The translations under genes were made by a program, and so were the position numbers. The notes beneath the pieces are model-generated. The model had not been told where the DNA came from, made no database searches, and saw only the letters and a program-made list of their open reading frames with translations. Positions 15,836-24,510 of a stretch of 46,298 nt of DNA are shown one piece after another (the first letter of the stretch is position 1; every line of letters begins with the position of its first letter). Source of the stretch: an uncultured Oceanobacter sp. (GTDB lineage: Bacteria > Pseudomonadota > Gammaproteobacteria > Pseudomonadales > Oceanobacteraceae); contig CAJXTI010000029.1 in NCBI GenBank assembly GCA_913061185.1, positions 1 to 46,298 of the forward strand. Reading direction: 5' to 3'.

Positions 15836-16267
15836 ATGCGTCACTACGAAATCGTTTTTCTGGTTCACCCAGATCAAAGCGAACAGGTTCCAGCGATGGT
15901 TGAGCGTTACACCGCGACGATCGAAGGTTCCGCAGGTTCTATCCACCGTTTCGAAGACTGGGGCCGCCGTCACCTGGCATACCCGATCAACGAAGTTCAT
16001 AAAGCACACTACATTCTGATGAATGTTGAGTGTACCCAGGAAGCCCTGGACGAACTGACCACCAACTTCCGTTACAACGATGCCATTCTGCGTAACCTGG
16101 TGATCCGTCGTGATGAAGCGGTCACTGAAGTTTCTCCGATCAAAGCCGCTGAAAGCCGCGAAGATCGTCGTCGTTCCGAGCCGCGTGAAGACAGCCGTGA
16201 AAAAGCGGTTGAAACCGATGAGTCTGATGTTGAAGACTCTGCCGATTCCGCTGAAGACGAAGAATAA
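15836..16267 (+). CDS. rpsF: 30S ribosomal protein S6
   Basis: A 143-residue S6 protein: [17 protein letters not shown] start, central [12 protein letters not shown] motif, and [15 protein letters not shown]6 binds 16S rRNA with S18 in the platform of the small subunit. The C-terminus ends in a long acidic Asp/Glu/Ser tail (from about residue 112), as in pseudomonad S6, where such tails are substrates for RimK glutamylation. The ATG at 15836 has an AAGGAG seven bases ahead; it is the first gene of the rpsF-rpsR-DUF2232-rplI operon. Confidence 0.98.
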   Translation: MRHYEIVFLVHPDQSEQVPAMVERYTATIEGSAGSIHRFEDWGRRHLAYPINEVHKAHYILMNVECTQEALDELTTNFRYNDAILRNLVIRRDEAVTEVSPIKAAESREDRRRSEPREDSREKAVETDESDVEDSADSAEDEE

Positions 16268-16282
16268 GAGAGGAGTTAACTC

Positions 16283-16513
16283 ATGGCACGTTTTTTCCGT
16301 CGTCGCAAGTTCTGCCGTTTCACTGCTGAAGGTGTAACCGAGATCGATTATAAAGATCTGGAAACCCTGAAAGGCTACGTTACTGAAACTGGCAAAATCG
16401 TACCAAGTCGTATCACTGGTACTCGCGCCAAGTATCAGCGTCAGTTGTCTACAGCAATCAAGCGCGCGCGCTATATTGCACTGCTGCCGTATTCTGACGC
16501 ACACGATAATTGA
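16283..16513 (+). CDS. rpsR: 30S ribosomal protein S18
   Basis: A 76-residue protein with the typical [13 protein letters not shown] start, [15 protein letters not shown], and the [28 protein letters not shown] core. It pairs with S6 in the small subunit. It begins 15 bases after rpsF, with GAGGAG ahead of the ATG. Confidence 0.98.
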   Translation: MARFFRRRKFCRFTAEGVTEIDYKDLETLKGYVTETGKIVPSRITGTRAKYQRQLSTAIKRARYIALLPYSDAHDN

Positions 16514-16579
16514 TTGGTCTTGTTGGTTAGGTAGACTGAGCCGCAAGCCTGTTTACCTTAATCAACACGAGAACCAGGT

Positions 16580-17443
16580 ATGAAAAAACTGGCTCAATGG
16601 GCCATGCAAAGCCGACTACAAGCAATATTGGTAGCGGCGATTGCTTTTGCCATTCCCATGCTGTTCTGGCTGGGAGCGGCGCTACAGGCGCTGGTGTTAT
16701 TACGCCAGCCCTCCAGGGACAGCGTTCCGGTGGTTTTGTGGTCTTCCTTGCCAGCATTGGCATGGTTGGCGGCGGGCGATCCGACGCCTGTTCTGGTGTC
16801 AGCAGGAACTATCCTGATTGCACAGGTATTACGTTACTCGGTGCGCCTTGATTGGGCGATTCTGACAGCGCTAATACTGGGAGAATTGATTTATTGGTGT
16901 TTGCCCTTGTTGCTTGCCGATGTACTGCCCCTGGTGGTGTCTCGCAGCGAGGTTGCTGTCATGGAAGCGTTGCAGTCCAGCCCGGACTTGCAGGCGCGTC
17001 TACGACCCTTGGTTGGCCCCATGATTCATGGGGTACTGGCTGCTTTGCATACGCTGGTTATTATCTTGTGTCTGTTGTTGGGACGCTATTGGCAGAGTGC
17101 CTTGTATAACCCGGAAGGGTTTGGTGCTGAATTCCGACAGTTGCGATTGCCTTTGGCTTTCACGCTGCCTGCTGTACTGGTCGTGTTTGCTGCTGGCCAG
17201 TTGTCGCCGGAGTTGTCTGGCATGGTGCCGGTGTTAACCGTCGCCATGATGTTGGCAGGTCTGGCAGTGTTCCATGGCGTGGTGCATGGCACCAATGCCA
17301 GTCCGAACTGGATGTTGCCGATTTATATCGGTTTGATCGTGTTTGGGCCATACATGTACACATTACTAATTTTCGTAGCGATGCTGGATAGCGTATTCGA
17401 TATCCGCATGCGACTAAAAGACACGGCGTCTGGTGACGAATAG
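16580..17443 (+). CDS. DUF2232 (YybS-like) membrane protein
   Basis: A 287-residue polytopic inner-membrane protein with about eight hydrophobic segments. A gene of this type between rpsR and rplI is typical of Pseudomonas and relatives, and such proteins are annotated as DUF2232/YybS-like. The function is unknown. It is 66 bases after rpsR and 29 before rplI, so it is probably part of the ribosomal operon. Confidence 0.85.
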   Translation: MKKLAQWAMQSRLQAILVAAIAFAIPMLFWLGAALQALVLLRQPSRDSVPVVLWSSLPALAWLAAGDPTPVLVSAGTILIAQVLRYSVRLDWAILTALILGELIYWCLPLLLADVLPLVVSRSEVAVMEALQSSPDLQARLRPLVGPMIHGVLAALHTLVIILCLLLGRYWQSALYNPEGFGAEFRQLRLPLAFTLPAVLVVFAAGQLSPELSGMVPVLTVAMMLAGLAVFHGVVHGTNASPNWMLPIYIGLIVFGPYMYTLLIFVAMLDSVFDIRMRLKDTASGDE

Positions 17444-17472
17444 CACCGACTCCCTGTAATGAGGAATTCAAG

Positions 17473-17919
17473 ATGCAAATTATTTTGTTGGAAAAAGTGG
17501 CAAACCTGGGTGAACTGGGTGAGATGGTTAACGTCAAGCCTGGCTACGCACGTAACTTCCTGGTTCCCAAGGGCAAGGCTGTTCCTGCTACCAAGGCTAA
17601 CGTTGAGCACTTCCAGGCACGTCGTGCCGAACTGGAAGCAACGGCGGCTGCCAAATTGGCTGAAGCACAGTCTCGTAAAGAGAAGATTGAAGAAATCGAA
17701 CTGTCTGTTGCGGTCAAAGCCGGTGACGAAGGCAAGTTGTTCGGTTCTCTGGGTAACCGCGATATTGCGGATCTGGCTTCCCAGGCAGGTGTGGCGTTGG
17801 CGAAGGCAGAAGTTCGTCTGCCAACTGGCCCAATCCGTGCCGTCGGTGAATTTGATGTTGCGATTCACCTGCACCCGGAAGTAGAAGCGGTACTGAAGCT
17901 GCATGTTGTTGCAGAATAA
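17473..17919 (+). CDS. rplI: 50S ribosomal protein L9
   Basis: A 148-residue L9: N-terminal rRNA-binding domain ([32 protein letters not shown]), a long connecting helix rich in Glu/Lys, and a C-terminal domain with [15 protein letters not shown] and [14 protein letters not shown]9 binds near the L1 stalk and affects frame maintenance. TGAGGAA precedes the ATG. Confidence 0.98.
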   Translation: MQIILLEKVANLGELGEMVNVKPGYARNFLVPKGKAVPATKANVEHFQARRAELEATAAAKLAEAQSRKEKIEEIELSVAVKAGDEGKLFGSLGNRDIADLASQAGVALAKAEVRLPTGPIRAVGEFDVAIHLHPEVEAVLKLHVVAE

Positions 17920-17934
17920 GTAACCGTCAGTTCG

Positions 17935-17998
17935 GTGAATGTTTGTTCACCAGCTGCGAAAAAGGCACTATTGGGCGTTGCTCTCTAGTGCTTTTTTT
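17935..17998 (+). terminator. intrinsic terminator after rplI
   Basis: A GGTGAA/TTCACC hairpin (17935-17952) is followed by GCACTA...TAGTGC flanked by an A5 tract and a T7 tract (17959-17998). The second hairpin with its T-run is a standard Rho-independent terminator. It ends the ribosomal protein operon before dnaB. Confidence 0.8.
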
Positions 17999-18116
17999 AT
18001 GTCTGGCGATTACGCCTGTGGCAGGATCCTTTGCTCCAGGTTACTTGCCGGACGTTTCGCACAGCAGGTAGACAGGGCAGCTCTGACAAGACTGGGCGAT
18101 ATTCAGGAAAGGCACT

Positions 18117-19502
18117 ATGACTGACGACTATCACAACGATGACACCGCTGAAACCAGCCAGCGTACACCGCCGCATTCGGTGGAGGCAGAACAGTCTGTG
18201 CTGGGTGCCTTGATGCTGGATGAACGGGCCTGGGAATCGGTCAGTGAAACACTGCGCGACAATGATTTTTATCGTCATGACCACCGTCTGATCTTTCGGG
18301 CAATCAGTCATTTGTCGTCGGTTGAACAAGCCATTGATGTGGTGACGGTGGCGGAAGAACTGGAAGAACGCGGTCAGCTTGAAAGTATCAATGGCGGTTC
18401 TTATCTGGCTCGCCTGGTGGATATGACGCCGTCGATTGAAAACTGCGATGCCTACGCCGAAATCGTGCGCGAACGTTCACAGCAGCGACGCCTGATTGAA
18501 GCTGCCAGCGATATCATGCAGAAAGCGTATGAGCCGGGTGGGGATGAAACCCTGACGCTGATCTCGGATGCGGAAAAAGCCATTGCGGAAATTGCCGAGG
18601 GTAACCGTAAGGATGGTGGCCCCGAGAAAGTCGCCCCGATCCTGAAAAAGACACTGGATCAGCTCGACCAGATGTTTAACCAGCCGGATGGCCTGACCGG
18701 ATTAACCACCGGATTTAACCACATCGATCAGCGTACATCCGGCTTCCAGAAGGCTGACCTGGTGATTGTGGCGGCGCGTCCATCGATGGGGAAAACCACC
18801 TTCGCGATGAACCTGGTCGAAAATGCCTTGCTGGCCAGCAAGCGCCCCTGTCTGGTGTTCTCCATGGAAATGCCATCGGAATCCATCGTGATGCGGATGC
18901 TGTCGTCGATCGGCAAAATTGACCAGAGCCGGATTCGTAGCGGCAAACTGATTGAAGAAGACTGGCCGAAACTGTCGGCAGCCGTCACCATGCTGAAAGA
19001 TCTGCCACTTTATATTGATGATACCGCCGCGCTGACCCCGCAAGAGATGCGCGCCCGTGCCCGCAAGGTCTACCGTGAAAACGGCGATCTGGCACTGATC
19101 ATGGTGGATTATCTACAGTTGATGCAGGTGTCAGGCAAATCCGAAGGCCGTACCCAGGAAATCTCCGAAATATCGCGCTCGCTGAAAGCCATTGCCAAGG
19201 AATTTGAATGCCCGATGATTGCGTTGTCGCAGCTCAACCGCTCGCTGGAGCAACGCCCCAATAAACGTCCGGTGATGTCCGATTTGAGGGAATCCGGCGC
19301 GATCGAGCAAGACGCGGATATTATCCAGTTTATTTATCGTGACGAAGTTTATAACGAAGACACCCCCGAGAAGGGCGTCGCTGAAATCATCACCGGCAAA
19401 CACCGTAACGGCCCGATTGGTACAGATCGTCTGGCATTTATCGGCAAATACACCCGCTTTGAAAACCTCGCTCATGGCTACGATGACTACGACGACGAAT
19501 AA
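18117..19502 (+). CDS. dnaB: replicative DNA helicase DnaB
   Basis: A 461-residue replicative helicase. The N-terminal domain starts PPHSVEAEQSVLGALMLD; the RecA-like C-terminal domain has Walker A (ARPSMGKTTFAMN), the H1a Glu region (FSMEMPSE), Walker B (LIMVDYLQLM), the H4 glutamine segment (ISRSLKAIAKE...ALSQLNR) and the arginine finger region (KHRNGPIG). It unwinds DNA at the fork as a hexamer. AGGAAAGG stands before the ATG at 18117. It follows the ribosomal operon after a terminator. Confidence 0.98.
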   Translation: MTDDYHNDDTAETSQRTPPHSVEAEQSVLGALMLDERAWESVSETLRDNDFYRHDHRLIFRAISHLSSVEQAIDVVTVAEELEERGQLESINGGSYLARLVDMTPSIENCDAYAEIVRERSQQRRLIEAASDIMQKAYEPGGDETLTLISDAEKAIAEIAEGNRKDGGPEKVAPILKKTLDQLDQMFNQPDGLTGLTTGFNHIDQRTSGFQKADLVIVAARPSMGKTTFAMNLVENALLASKRPCLVFSMEMPSESIVMRMLSSIGKIDQSRIRSGKLIEEDWPKLSAAVTMLKDLPLYIDDTAALTPQEMRARARKVYRENGDLALIMVDYLQLMQVSGKSEGRTQEISEISRSLKAIAKEFECPMIALSQLNRSLEQRPNKRPVMSDLRESGAIEQDADIIQFIYRDEVYNEDTPEKGVAEIITGKHRNGPIGTDRLAFIGKYTRFENLAHGYDDYDDE

Positions 19503-19574
19503 AACTGGCTGGCATCAGGCGTGAAGCCCGTGACGTGTCAATCGTGGTGATGAAATGTTATTCAGGAATAATTA

Positions 19575-20147
19575 ATGAAATTTACCCCAACACTGACATT
19601 TGAGGGTGGCCGTATCCGTCCGCTGGAAGCCACCGACCGTGATGCGCTGCTGGTTGTGTACCAGCAGCCGGAATTGCCGGGACAGCGACCGTTGGAACAG
19701 CCGGAACAGCTGGATCGCATGATTGAACTCAGCGTGCAGATGGCGGCCACCCAGCGCGGCATGATGTGGGCGATTGAATTGGGTGACGACGCTTCGGGTT
19801 ATCAGCTGTTGGGGATGGCCAGTGCCTACGACTGGCAACCATCGCTGCTGAAAGTGGCACTGAGAATTGATGGGTTATCAGCCCTGACGATGGCGAATCG
19901 TGCTGCCGTACTGTGCAGTTGTATCCACTTTATGGCCGCAAAATATCACCTGCGTAACTTTGCCTATGCCTGGGTTCAGGGGCAGAGCGATGCCATTCCG
20001 GCGATGCTGGAGAGTATCGGCTTTCGAGCTTCTGTCATCATGCGTGATGGCTGGCGTCTCGGGCAGCATGACTACTGTGAGCAGACGCTGTATCACCGCA
20101 TTTTGGCAACGACCGATATGGACACCGCGACGGAGGCAAACGTATGA
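19575..20147 (+). CDS. GNAT-fold acyltransferase-like protein (first of pair)
   Basis: A 190-residue protein with the GNAT layout: an N-terminal RIRPLEATDRDALL strand-helix, a central beta-hairpin (YQLLGMASAYDW), and a C-terminal SIGFRASVIMRDGW region matching the usual LGF-x-x-x-G end. The acetyl-CoA binding loop (Q/R-x-x-G-x-G/A) is not recognisable, so it may be catalytically weak or divergent. An AGGAA precedes the ATG. It overlaps the next GNAT gene by four bases, which suggests a two-subunit or paired function. Confidence 0.65.
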   Translation: MKFTPTLTFEGGRIRPLEATDRDALLVVYQQPELPGQRPLEQPEQLDRMIELSVQMAATQRGMMWAIELGDDASGYQLLGMASAYDWQPSLLKVALRIDGLSALTMANRAAVLCSCIHFMAAKYHLRNFAYAWVQGQSDAIPAMLESIGFRASVIMRDGWRLGQHDYCEQTLYHRILATTDMDTATEANV

Positions 20148-20710
20148 ACTGGAATCTGGAAGTCGGCCCCTTTGTTATTCGTTTGCCGGTAATGGATCAG
20201 GACGGTGATGCCTTGTATGGTTTACTCAAGGATCCAGAGGTCAGCGCTCATATTCCCAAACCTCCGATGTACGCATCGGTACAGTCACTGGATGAACTGC
20301 GCCGGGCCTCGATGAAGTTTCAGGGCCGGGAGGGCGCTTGCTGGCTGGTGGAGTGCCACAGCGGTGATGTCGATGCCCTGGCCGAGTTGCTGGCTCGGGT
20401 CACGCTGTACAACATCAACTGGATGCTCAACAGCGCCCGCTTGCAGTGGGAAATCAGCCCAGCGGTAGACGTCGCCGAATTCGAGACCATCATTGGTGCG
20501 ATTGAGGCCTTTTGCTTTAATGAACTGGGATTACATCGTCTTGAAGTGGCACTGGTGCCAGGCTCCGCTCGGCATGAACATTTTCTGGCCCAGCTTGGCT
20601 ACCGGCATGAAGGGCGTTTGCCTGCACAACTGGAATTTGATGGGCAGTGGGTGAACCTGGATCTATATGCCCGTTTGGCAACCGATGCGACCGTTGAGGC
20701 TCACGTCTGA
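20144..20710 (+). CDS. RimJ/RimL-type GNAT acetyltransferase (second of pair)
   Basis: A 188-residue GNAT protein of the acetyltransf_3 type: an N-terminal GPFVIRLPVMDQDGDALYGLLKDPEV segment, ITW-like NINWMLNSARLQWEIS core strands, CFNELGLHRLEVALVPGSARHEHFLAQLGYRHEGRLP, which contains the helix and LGY-x-x-E-G motif of N-terminal or ribosomal-protein acetylases. It is cotranslated with the preceding GNAT gene (ATGA). The target is unknown. Confidence 0.75.
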   Translation: MNWNLEVGPFVIRLPVMDQDGDALYGLLKDPEVSAHIPKPPMYASVQSLDELRRASMKFQGREGACWLVECHSGDVDALAELLARVTLYNINWMLNSARLQWEISPAVDVAEFETIIGAIEAFCFNELGLHRLEVALVPGSARHEHFLAQLGYRHEGRLPAQLEFDGQWVNLDLYARLATDATVEAHV

Positions 20711-20733
20711 CAAACTCTCATCAATGGCACTGC

Positions 20734-20761
20734 GGAACGCGGATGGTATTCCTGTATCTCA
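20734..20761 (+). promoter_or_regulatory. ECF-sigma-type promoter of the sigma/anti-sigma operon
   Basis: GGAACGC at 20734-20740, a 16-base spacer and TCTCA at 20757-20761 closely resemble the RpoE-class consensus GGAACTT-N16-TCTGA. It is located about 60 bases before the proposed sigma start, which fits autoregulation. A start site about six bases downstream would exclude the upstream TTG at 20762 as the translation start. Confidence 0.55.
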
Positions 20762-20821
20762 TTGTTTTTATTATGTTCAGTGGTTCTATTGTGTCTGGTT
20801 ATCAATGAATGGATCAATAAC

Positions 20822-21430
20822 GTGTCCCAAACACCTATCAATACGCTGGCTGATAGTCGGTTCCTGGAACAGTTACGCAGTCAGATGTTGTCGTTTGCCC
20901 GCCTGCAATTAAACGATGACCATCTGGCAGAGGATGCTGTGCAGGAGGCGCTTGCCGGAGCGTTGAAAAATGCCGAGGCGTTTAAACGTCAGGCGGCGTT
21001 AAAAACCTGGGTGTTTGCTATCCTCAAAAACAAGATCACCGATGCACTAAGGCAAAAGTACCGTCTGCAAGAGCACGTGCTGCCCGAAGACGACATCTGT
21101 AAGAATGGCGAGGATCTGGACGACCAATTGTTTGACCGTCGTGGTCATTGGCATGCGGATGAGCGGCCGCAACACTGGGGATCGCCCCAGCGTCTGGTGC
21201 ACGAGCGGCAATTCTGGTCGGTGTTTGATGCTTGTCTGAATCACTTGCCTGCGCAGCAAGCCCGCGTGTTTATGATGCGGGAATTTCTGGAGCTGAGCAG
21301 CGACGAGATCTGTTCCGCCCAGTCGGTCTCGGTCAGCAACTTGCACGTCTTGCTGTATCGGGCGCGATTGCAGTTGCGGGAATGCCTGGAAAATAACTGG
21401 TTCTCCGGAATCCGGGAGACGTCGATATGA
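20822..21430 (+). CDS. ECF-type RNA polymerase sigma factor
   Basis: A 202-residue sigma-70 family factor. Region 2 is LLSFARLQLNDDHLAEDAVQEALAGAL-like (LAEDAVQEAL is the core-binding motif, ALKTWVFAILKNKITDALR region 2.3-2.4); region 4 has LPAQQARVFMMREFLELSSDEICSAQSVSVSNLHVLLYRARLQLRECL. A longer linker with HWHADERPQHWGSPQ separates them, as in sigma factors paired with zf-HC2 proteins. The GTG at 20822 is preferred because the domain begins soon after and the candidate promoter lies upstream. The stop overlaps the anti-sigma start by four bases. Confidence 0.88.
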   Translation: MSQTPINTLADSRFLEQLRSQMLSFARLQLNDDHLAEDAVQEALAGALKNAEAFKRQAALKTWVFAILKNKITDALRQKYRLQEHVLPEDDICKNGEDLDDQLFDRRGHWHADERPQHWGSPQRLVHERQFWSVFDACLNHLPAQQARVFMMREFLELSSDEICSAQSVSVSNLHVLLYRARLQLRECLENNWFSGIRETSI

Positions 21431-21657
21431 TGAATTGTCGTGAAGCGACGCGACTGATGTCGGAAGCGCAAGAGCGTAAATTGACACTGGCCGAATCCGC
21501 TGAATTAAAAATTCATACGCTGATCTGTTCAGGCTGTAAAAACTTTGGCCTGCAAATGCAGACATTGCGAGGGCTAATGCACTCCTTCGCTCAGGATGAC
21601 GAGCCGAAGAACAAAAAGTCTGATACCAAGGGATCTTCTGACGATACTTCCTTGTGA
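21427..21657 (+). CDS. zinc-finger (zf-HC2/ZAS) anti-sigma factor
   Basis: A 76-residue soluble protein with IHTLICSGCKNF, the HxxxCxxC motif of zinc-binding anti-sigma domains, after an N-terminal MNCREATRLMSEA helix. There is no membrane segment. These small proteins hold the cognate ECF sigma factor until oxidation or metal change releases it. It is translationally coupled to the sigma gene. Confidence 0.85.
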   Translation: MMNCREATRLMSEAQERKLTLAESAELKIHTLICSGCKNFGLQMQTLRGLMHSFAQDDEPKNKKSDTKGSSDDTSL

Positions 21658-21790
21658 CCGATGCTGTAAACACACCTTGCAAAAGGCCTGATCAATGATT
21701 TTGTAAGAAACCGGATCGACTAGCGACTGATTGGAAAGTACAGCGGAGTTGTTCTCCGTCCCGTTCTCTACTCACCAGACAGGAATATTC

Positions 21791-22399
21791 ATGAGCCTTC
21801 TTGCCTCTCTCTACCGTCCGGCTGACCAGGTACTGCGATCTGTCCAGCCTCTGGATGGTCTGGCGCCCTTGTTGATGCGTCTCTATCTCGCTCCGGTACT
21901 GATGCAGGCCGGATGGAATAAGCTGATGGCGTTTGACGATACCGTGGCCTGGTTTGGCAACCCCGCTTGGGGCCTCGGCTTGCCGATGCCAGAATTGATG
22001 GCGGCGCTGGCAGCAGGAACCGAGTTTTTCGGGGCCTGGTTGCTGATTTTCGGATTTGCCGTACGCTGGGTATCCATACCCTTGATGTTTATCATGATGA
22101 TTGCTGCCTTGTCGGTGCACTGGGAAAATGGCTGGTTGGCGATTGCCGATGCTTCCAGCTGGCTGGCGAACGATCGTGTTGCCGACTCGGCAGAACGGCT
22201 GGAAGCTGCCCGCAGTATTCTGCAAGAACATGGCCACTATGACTGGCTGACGGGGCGCGGTTCCTTTGTGATATTGAACAACGGTATTGAATTTGCCGCG
22301 ACCTATTTCCTGATGCTGTTGAGCCTGTTTTTCACTGGTGGTGGTCGATATCTGAGTCTGGATTACTGGCTGGCTCGTCATCATGGGCTGCTGCGCTAG
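21791..22399 (+). CDS. DoxX-family membrane protein
   Basis: A 202-residue polytopic protein with about four membrane helices and the DoxX hallmark LLMRLYLAPVLMQAGWNKL, then AALAAGTEFFGAWLLIFGF. A hydrophilic insert (about 120-160) lies between helices. AGGAATATTC precedes the ATG. It follows the sigma/anti-sigma genes after a 133-base gap with a small CGGAG/CTCCG hairpin (about 21741-21756). DoxX proteins of this sort (HvfX-like) are often in the regulon of the neighbouring ECF factor, in copper or redox stress, but no DUF692/DUF2063 partner genes are here. Confidence 0.8.
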   Translation: MSLLASLYRPADQVLRSVQPLDGLAPLLMRLYLAPVLMQAGWNKLMAFDDTVAWFGNPAWGLGLPMPELMAALAAGTEFFGAWLLIFGFAVRWVSIPLMFIMMIAALSVHWENGWLAIADASSWLANDRVADSAERLEAARSILQEHGHYDWLTGRGSFVILNNGIEFAATYFLMLLSLFFTGGGRYLSLDYWLARHHGLLR

Positions 22400-22466
22400 G
22401 CTGACGCGGGTTCGAGCAGAAAACAAAAACCTTCCGGACATTTTATGCAGCGGAGCTGACAGCCTT

Positions 22467-23657
22467 ATGTCGAAACACGGTTTGGGAACCGCTGCTTGTA
22501 GCAATCCACACTGGTATGAGCGAATACTCCCATTTCGGGAGTTTTCGTCGTTTTCGTACACCGACAATTATTCACCGCTACCGCAAGACTGGTGGGTGGT
22601 GGTCGCCGATATTCGAGGTTCTACCAGAGCGATTGAGAATGGGCGTTACCGTGACGTCAACAGCGTCAGCGCCGCCTGTATAGTTGCCATGATCAATGCC
22701 GTAGCGCCGTTGCAGGTGCCGTTTGTCTTTGGCGGTGATGGTGCGACTTTGTGTATTCCACCGGATTGTCGCGATGCGGTTGCCAGGGCAATGGTGGCCA
22801 GCCAGCAGTTGGCGACCCGTGAGTTTGATCTGCAATTGCGTATTGGCATGGTGACGTCCCTGTCGTTGATCGAGGCCGGTGCGCCGGTGCAGGTCGCTCG
22901 TTACCAGCCTCACCGTCATTTTCAGCAAGCCATGTTTACTGGCGGCGGTCTGGCGCTGGCAGAACAGTGGATCAAACAGGAAGGCAGTCCCTGGCTGCTG
23001 GATAGCCAGAGAATTCCGGCCGTCGCGAACTTTGGTGGCTTTGAGTGTCGTTGGCAGGAAGTGCCCAGCCCGGCGGAAGAAACAGTGGCCATTATGGTCG
23101 AGGCTTGTGCATCAGATGCCAGGGGTCGCGCCGAGGTACTGGCCCAGGCCGCTCGCTGTATTTTTTCTATCTATGGTGATGACAGCCTGCATCACCCTCT
23201 GCGTTCAGACTCACTACGACTGATAACCTCTCCGGCATCGCTGATGACTGAAACCCGCATTCGCTGTCACGAGGATGGCTTTTGGAAACGGCTGCATTAT
23301 GTCGTCCGTACCTTTGGACGGGTATCGGCCGGTCGATATCTGATGCGGCTGTCTGGCACAAGTCATTGGACTGGCTATCGCAAACGCCTGCTGGCGAATA
23401 CCGACTACCGCAAATGTGATGATGGTTTACGGCTGGTACTGGCAGGCACTGCAGACCAGCGTATGCAGCTGGAACAGCAATTAGAGGCGCTCGAGCAACA
23501 ACGGCTGTTGGTTTTTGGCATCCATGCGTCACGAGCGGCGTTGCTGACTTGTCTGGTGTTTGATTATTACCAGCACCATGTGCATTTTCTGGATGCTGCC
23601 GATGGCGGTTATGCCATGGCATCCAAAGATCTGAAGCGACGGCGCAAAAAACAATAA
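22467..23657 (+). CDS. DUF3095-like protein with cyclase-like N-terminal segment
   Basis: A 396-residue cytoplasmic protein. The segment WVVVADIRGSTRAIENGRYRDVN and the later FVFGGDGATLCIP resemble the metal-binding strands of class III nucleotide cyclase folds, the architecture noted for DUF3095. The C-terminus is very basic (DLKRRRKKQ). The ATG at 22467 is preferred over the open frame's earlier start because the domain starts soon after it and GGAG lies upstream. Whether it makes a cyclic nucleotide is not known for the family. Confidence 0.75.
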   Translation: MSKHGLGTAACSNPHWYERILPFREFSSFSYTDNYSPLPQDWWVVVADIRGSTRAIENGRYRDVNSVSAACIVAMINAVAPLQVPFVFGGDGATLCIPPDCRDAVARAMVASQQLATREFDLQLRIGMVTSLSLIEAGAPVQVARYQPHRHFQQAMFTGGGLALAEQWIKQEGSPWLLDSQRIPAVANFGGFECRWQEVPSPAEETVAIMVEACASDARGRAEVLAQAARCIFSIYGDDSLHHPLRSDSLRLITSPASLMTETRIRCHEDGFWKRLHYVVRTFGRVSAGRYLMRLSGTSHWTGYRKRLLANTDYRKCDDGLRLVLAGTADQRMQLEQQLEALEQQRLLVFGIHASRAALLTCLVFDYYQHHVHFLDAADGGYAMASKDLKRRRKKQ

Positions 23658-23839
23658 GGAATGATTGTCCCCTTTTGGGATGACTCAACGTCTTCTTGAT
23701 AAGAGAGGCTGAATTTGGCCCCAGATCCAGTGCCCGCGTTTAGTTTGACGTTGATGGCGTGATGTTTGGCTACCATTAATAAAAATGACATGAATGCGTG
23801 GTCTGATGGCGAAACCTTCGTCTTTTTTCGGGATTGGCC
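23658..23839 (+). other. 182-bp gap with a small minus-strand coding-like fragment
   Basis: A minus-strand open frame (23609-23791) crosses this gap. Its middle part reads KHHAINVKLN and GTGSGAKFSLS, more protein-like than a random shadow, but its downstream half lies inside the preceding gene. It may be a short dispersed repeat fragment rather than a gene. No clear promoter for the sigma gene downstream was identified. Confidence 0.3.
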
Positions 23840-24415
23840 ATGAAACTGACCAGCCAGGCATTTACAGCCCGCCTAGCTTGCGACAAAAATCCAGCTTCTT
23901 CGTTACCCGGCGATGACGACAAAGGTGCGCCTTACGAACACCAGTTGACCCAGGATATTCCCCGTTTGCGACGTTACATCGCCAGTCAGGTGAACAACCC
24001 TCAGGAAGTGGATGACTTGCTGCAAGATACCTTGCTGCGTTCACTTCGGCCCACCAATCATGAGCGTATCAGCAGTCCTGTGGCTTACGCCCTGCGGGTC
24101 GCACGTTCGGTGGTGGTGGACTATTGGCGAGCTGGCAAGCGGCAGCCCGAGCTGCTTGAATCCTTGCCGGAAGCTGTCGGTATCTGTATGGAAGATGAAC
24201 ATATTGACCGGCAAAAGCTGGAGTTATTAAGCAAGGTTGTTGCTGCCATGCCAGAACTACGTCGCCAGGTGTTTATCCTGCGACGGGTTGAGGGCTTGTC
24301 TCGTGAGCAGATTGCTTGTCAGCTGGGTCTTGCCGATGAAGCCGTTAAAAAACACATCACCCGCGCAATGATGGATATTGCCAAAGCGATGGCGGGTGCA
24401 GGGTATACACATTGA
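23840..24415 (+). CDS. FecI-like ECF sigma factor
   Basis: A 191-residue sigma factor. Region 2 is IPRLRRYIASQVNNPQEVDDLLQDTLLRSLRP...PVAYALRVARSVVVDYWR; region 4 is MPELRRQVFILRRVEGLSREQIACQLGLADEAVKKHITRAMMDIA. This is the pattern of iron-starvation (FecI) sigma factors, which usually transcribe a TonB-dependent receptor operon. The ATG at 23840 follows a weak GGGAT. fecR follows, but no receptor gene is nearby. Confidence 0.9.
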   Translation: MKLTSQAFTARLACDKNPASSLPGDDDKGAPYEHQLTQDIPRLRRYIASQVNNPQEVDDLLQDTLLRSLRPTNHERISSPVAYALRVARSVVVDYWRAGKRQPELLESLPEAVGICMEDEHIDRQKLELLSKVVAAMPELRRQVFILRRVEGLSREQIACQLGLADEAVKKHITRAMMDIAKAMAGAGYTH

Positions 24416-24465
24416 ACACTGTGTTGGATCGTATCGGAATCACGACAATAAGCGGGAGGTGGCCA

Positions 24466-24510
24466 ATGGATATCTGGCATGACCTGACCGCATTCGCAGG
24501 CGATTTATGA
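24466..24510 (+). CDS. short leader ORF coupled to fecR
   Basis: A 14-codon frame (MDIWHDLTAFAGDL) with an unusually strong ribosome-binding sequence, GCGGGAGGTGGCCA, directly ahead of its ATG. Its TGA (24508-24510) overlaps the fecR start in an ATGA junction, while fecR itself lacks a ribosome-binding site. The arrangement indicates that fecR is translated by ribosomes finishing this leader. The peptide may have no function of its own. Confidence 0.5.
   Translation: MDIWHDLTAFAGDL

Noticed and set aside
23609..23791. 60-codon minus-strand frame between the DUF3095 and FecI-like genes as a gene
   Set aside because: It runs into the coding sequence of the preceding gene and has no clear ribosome-binding site; kept only as a possible repeat fragment.
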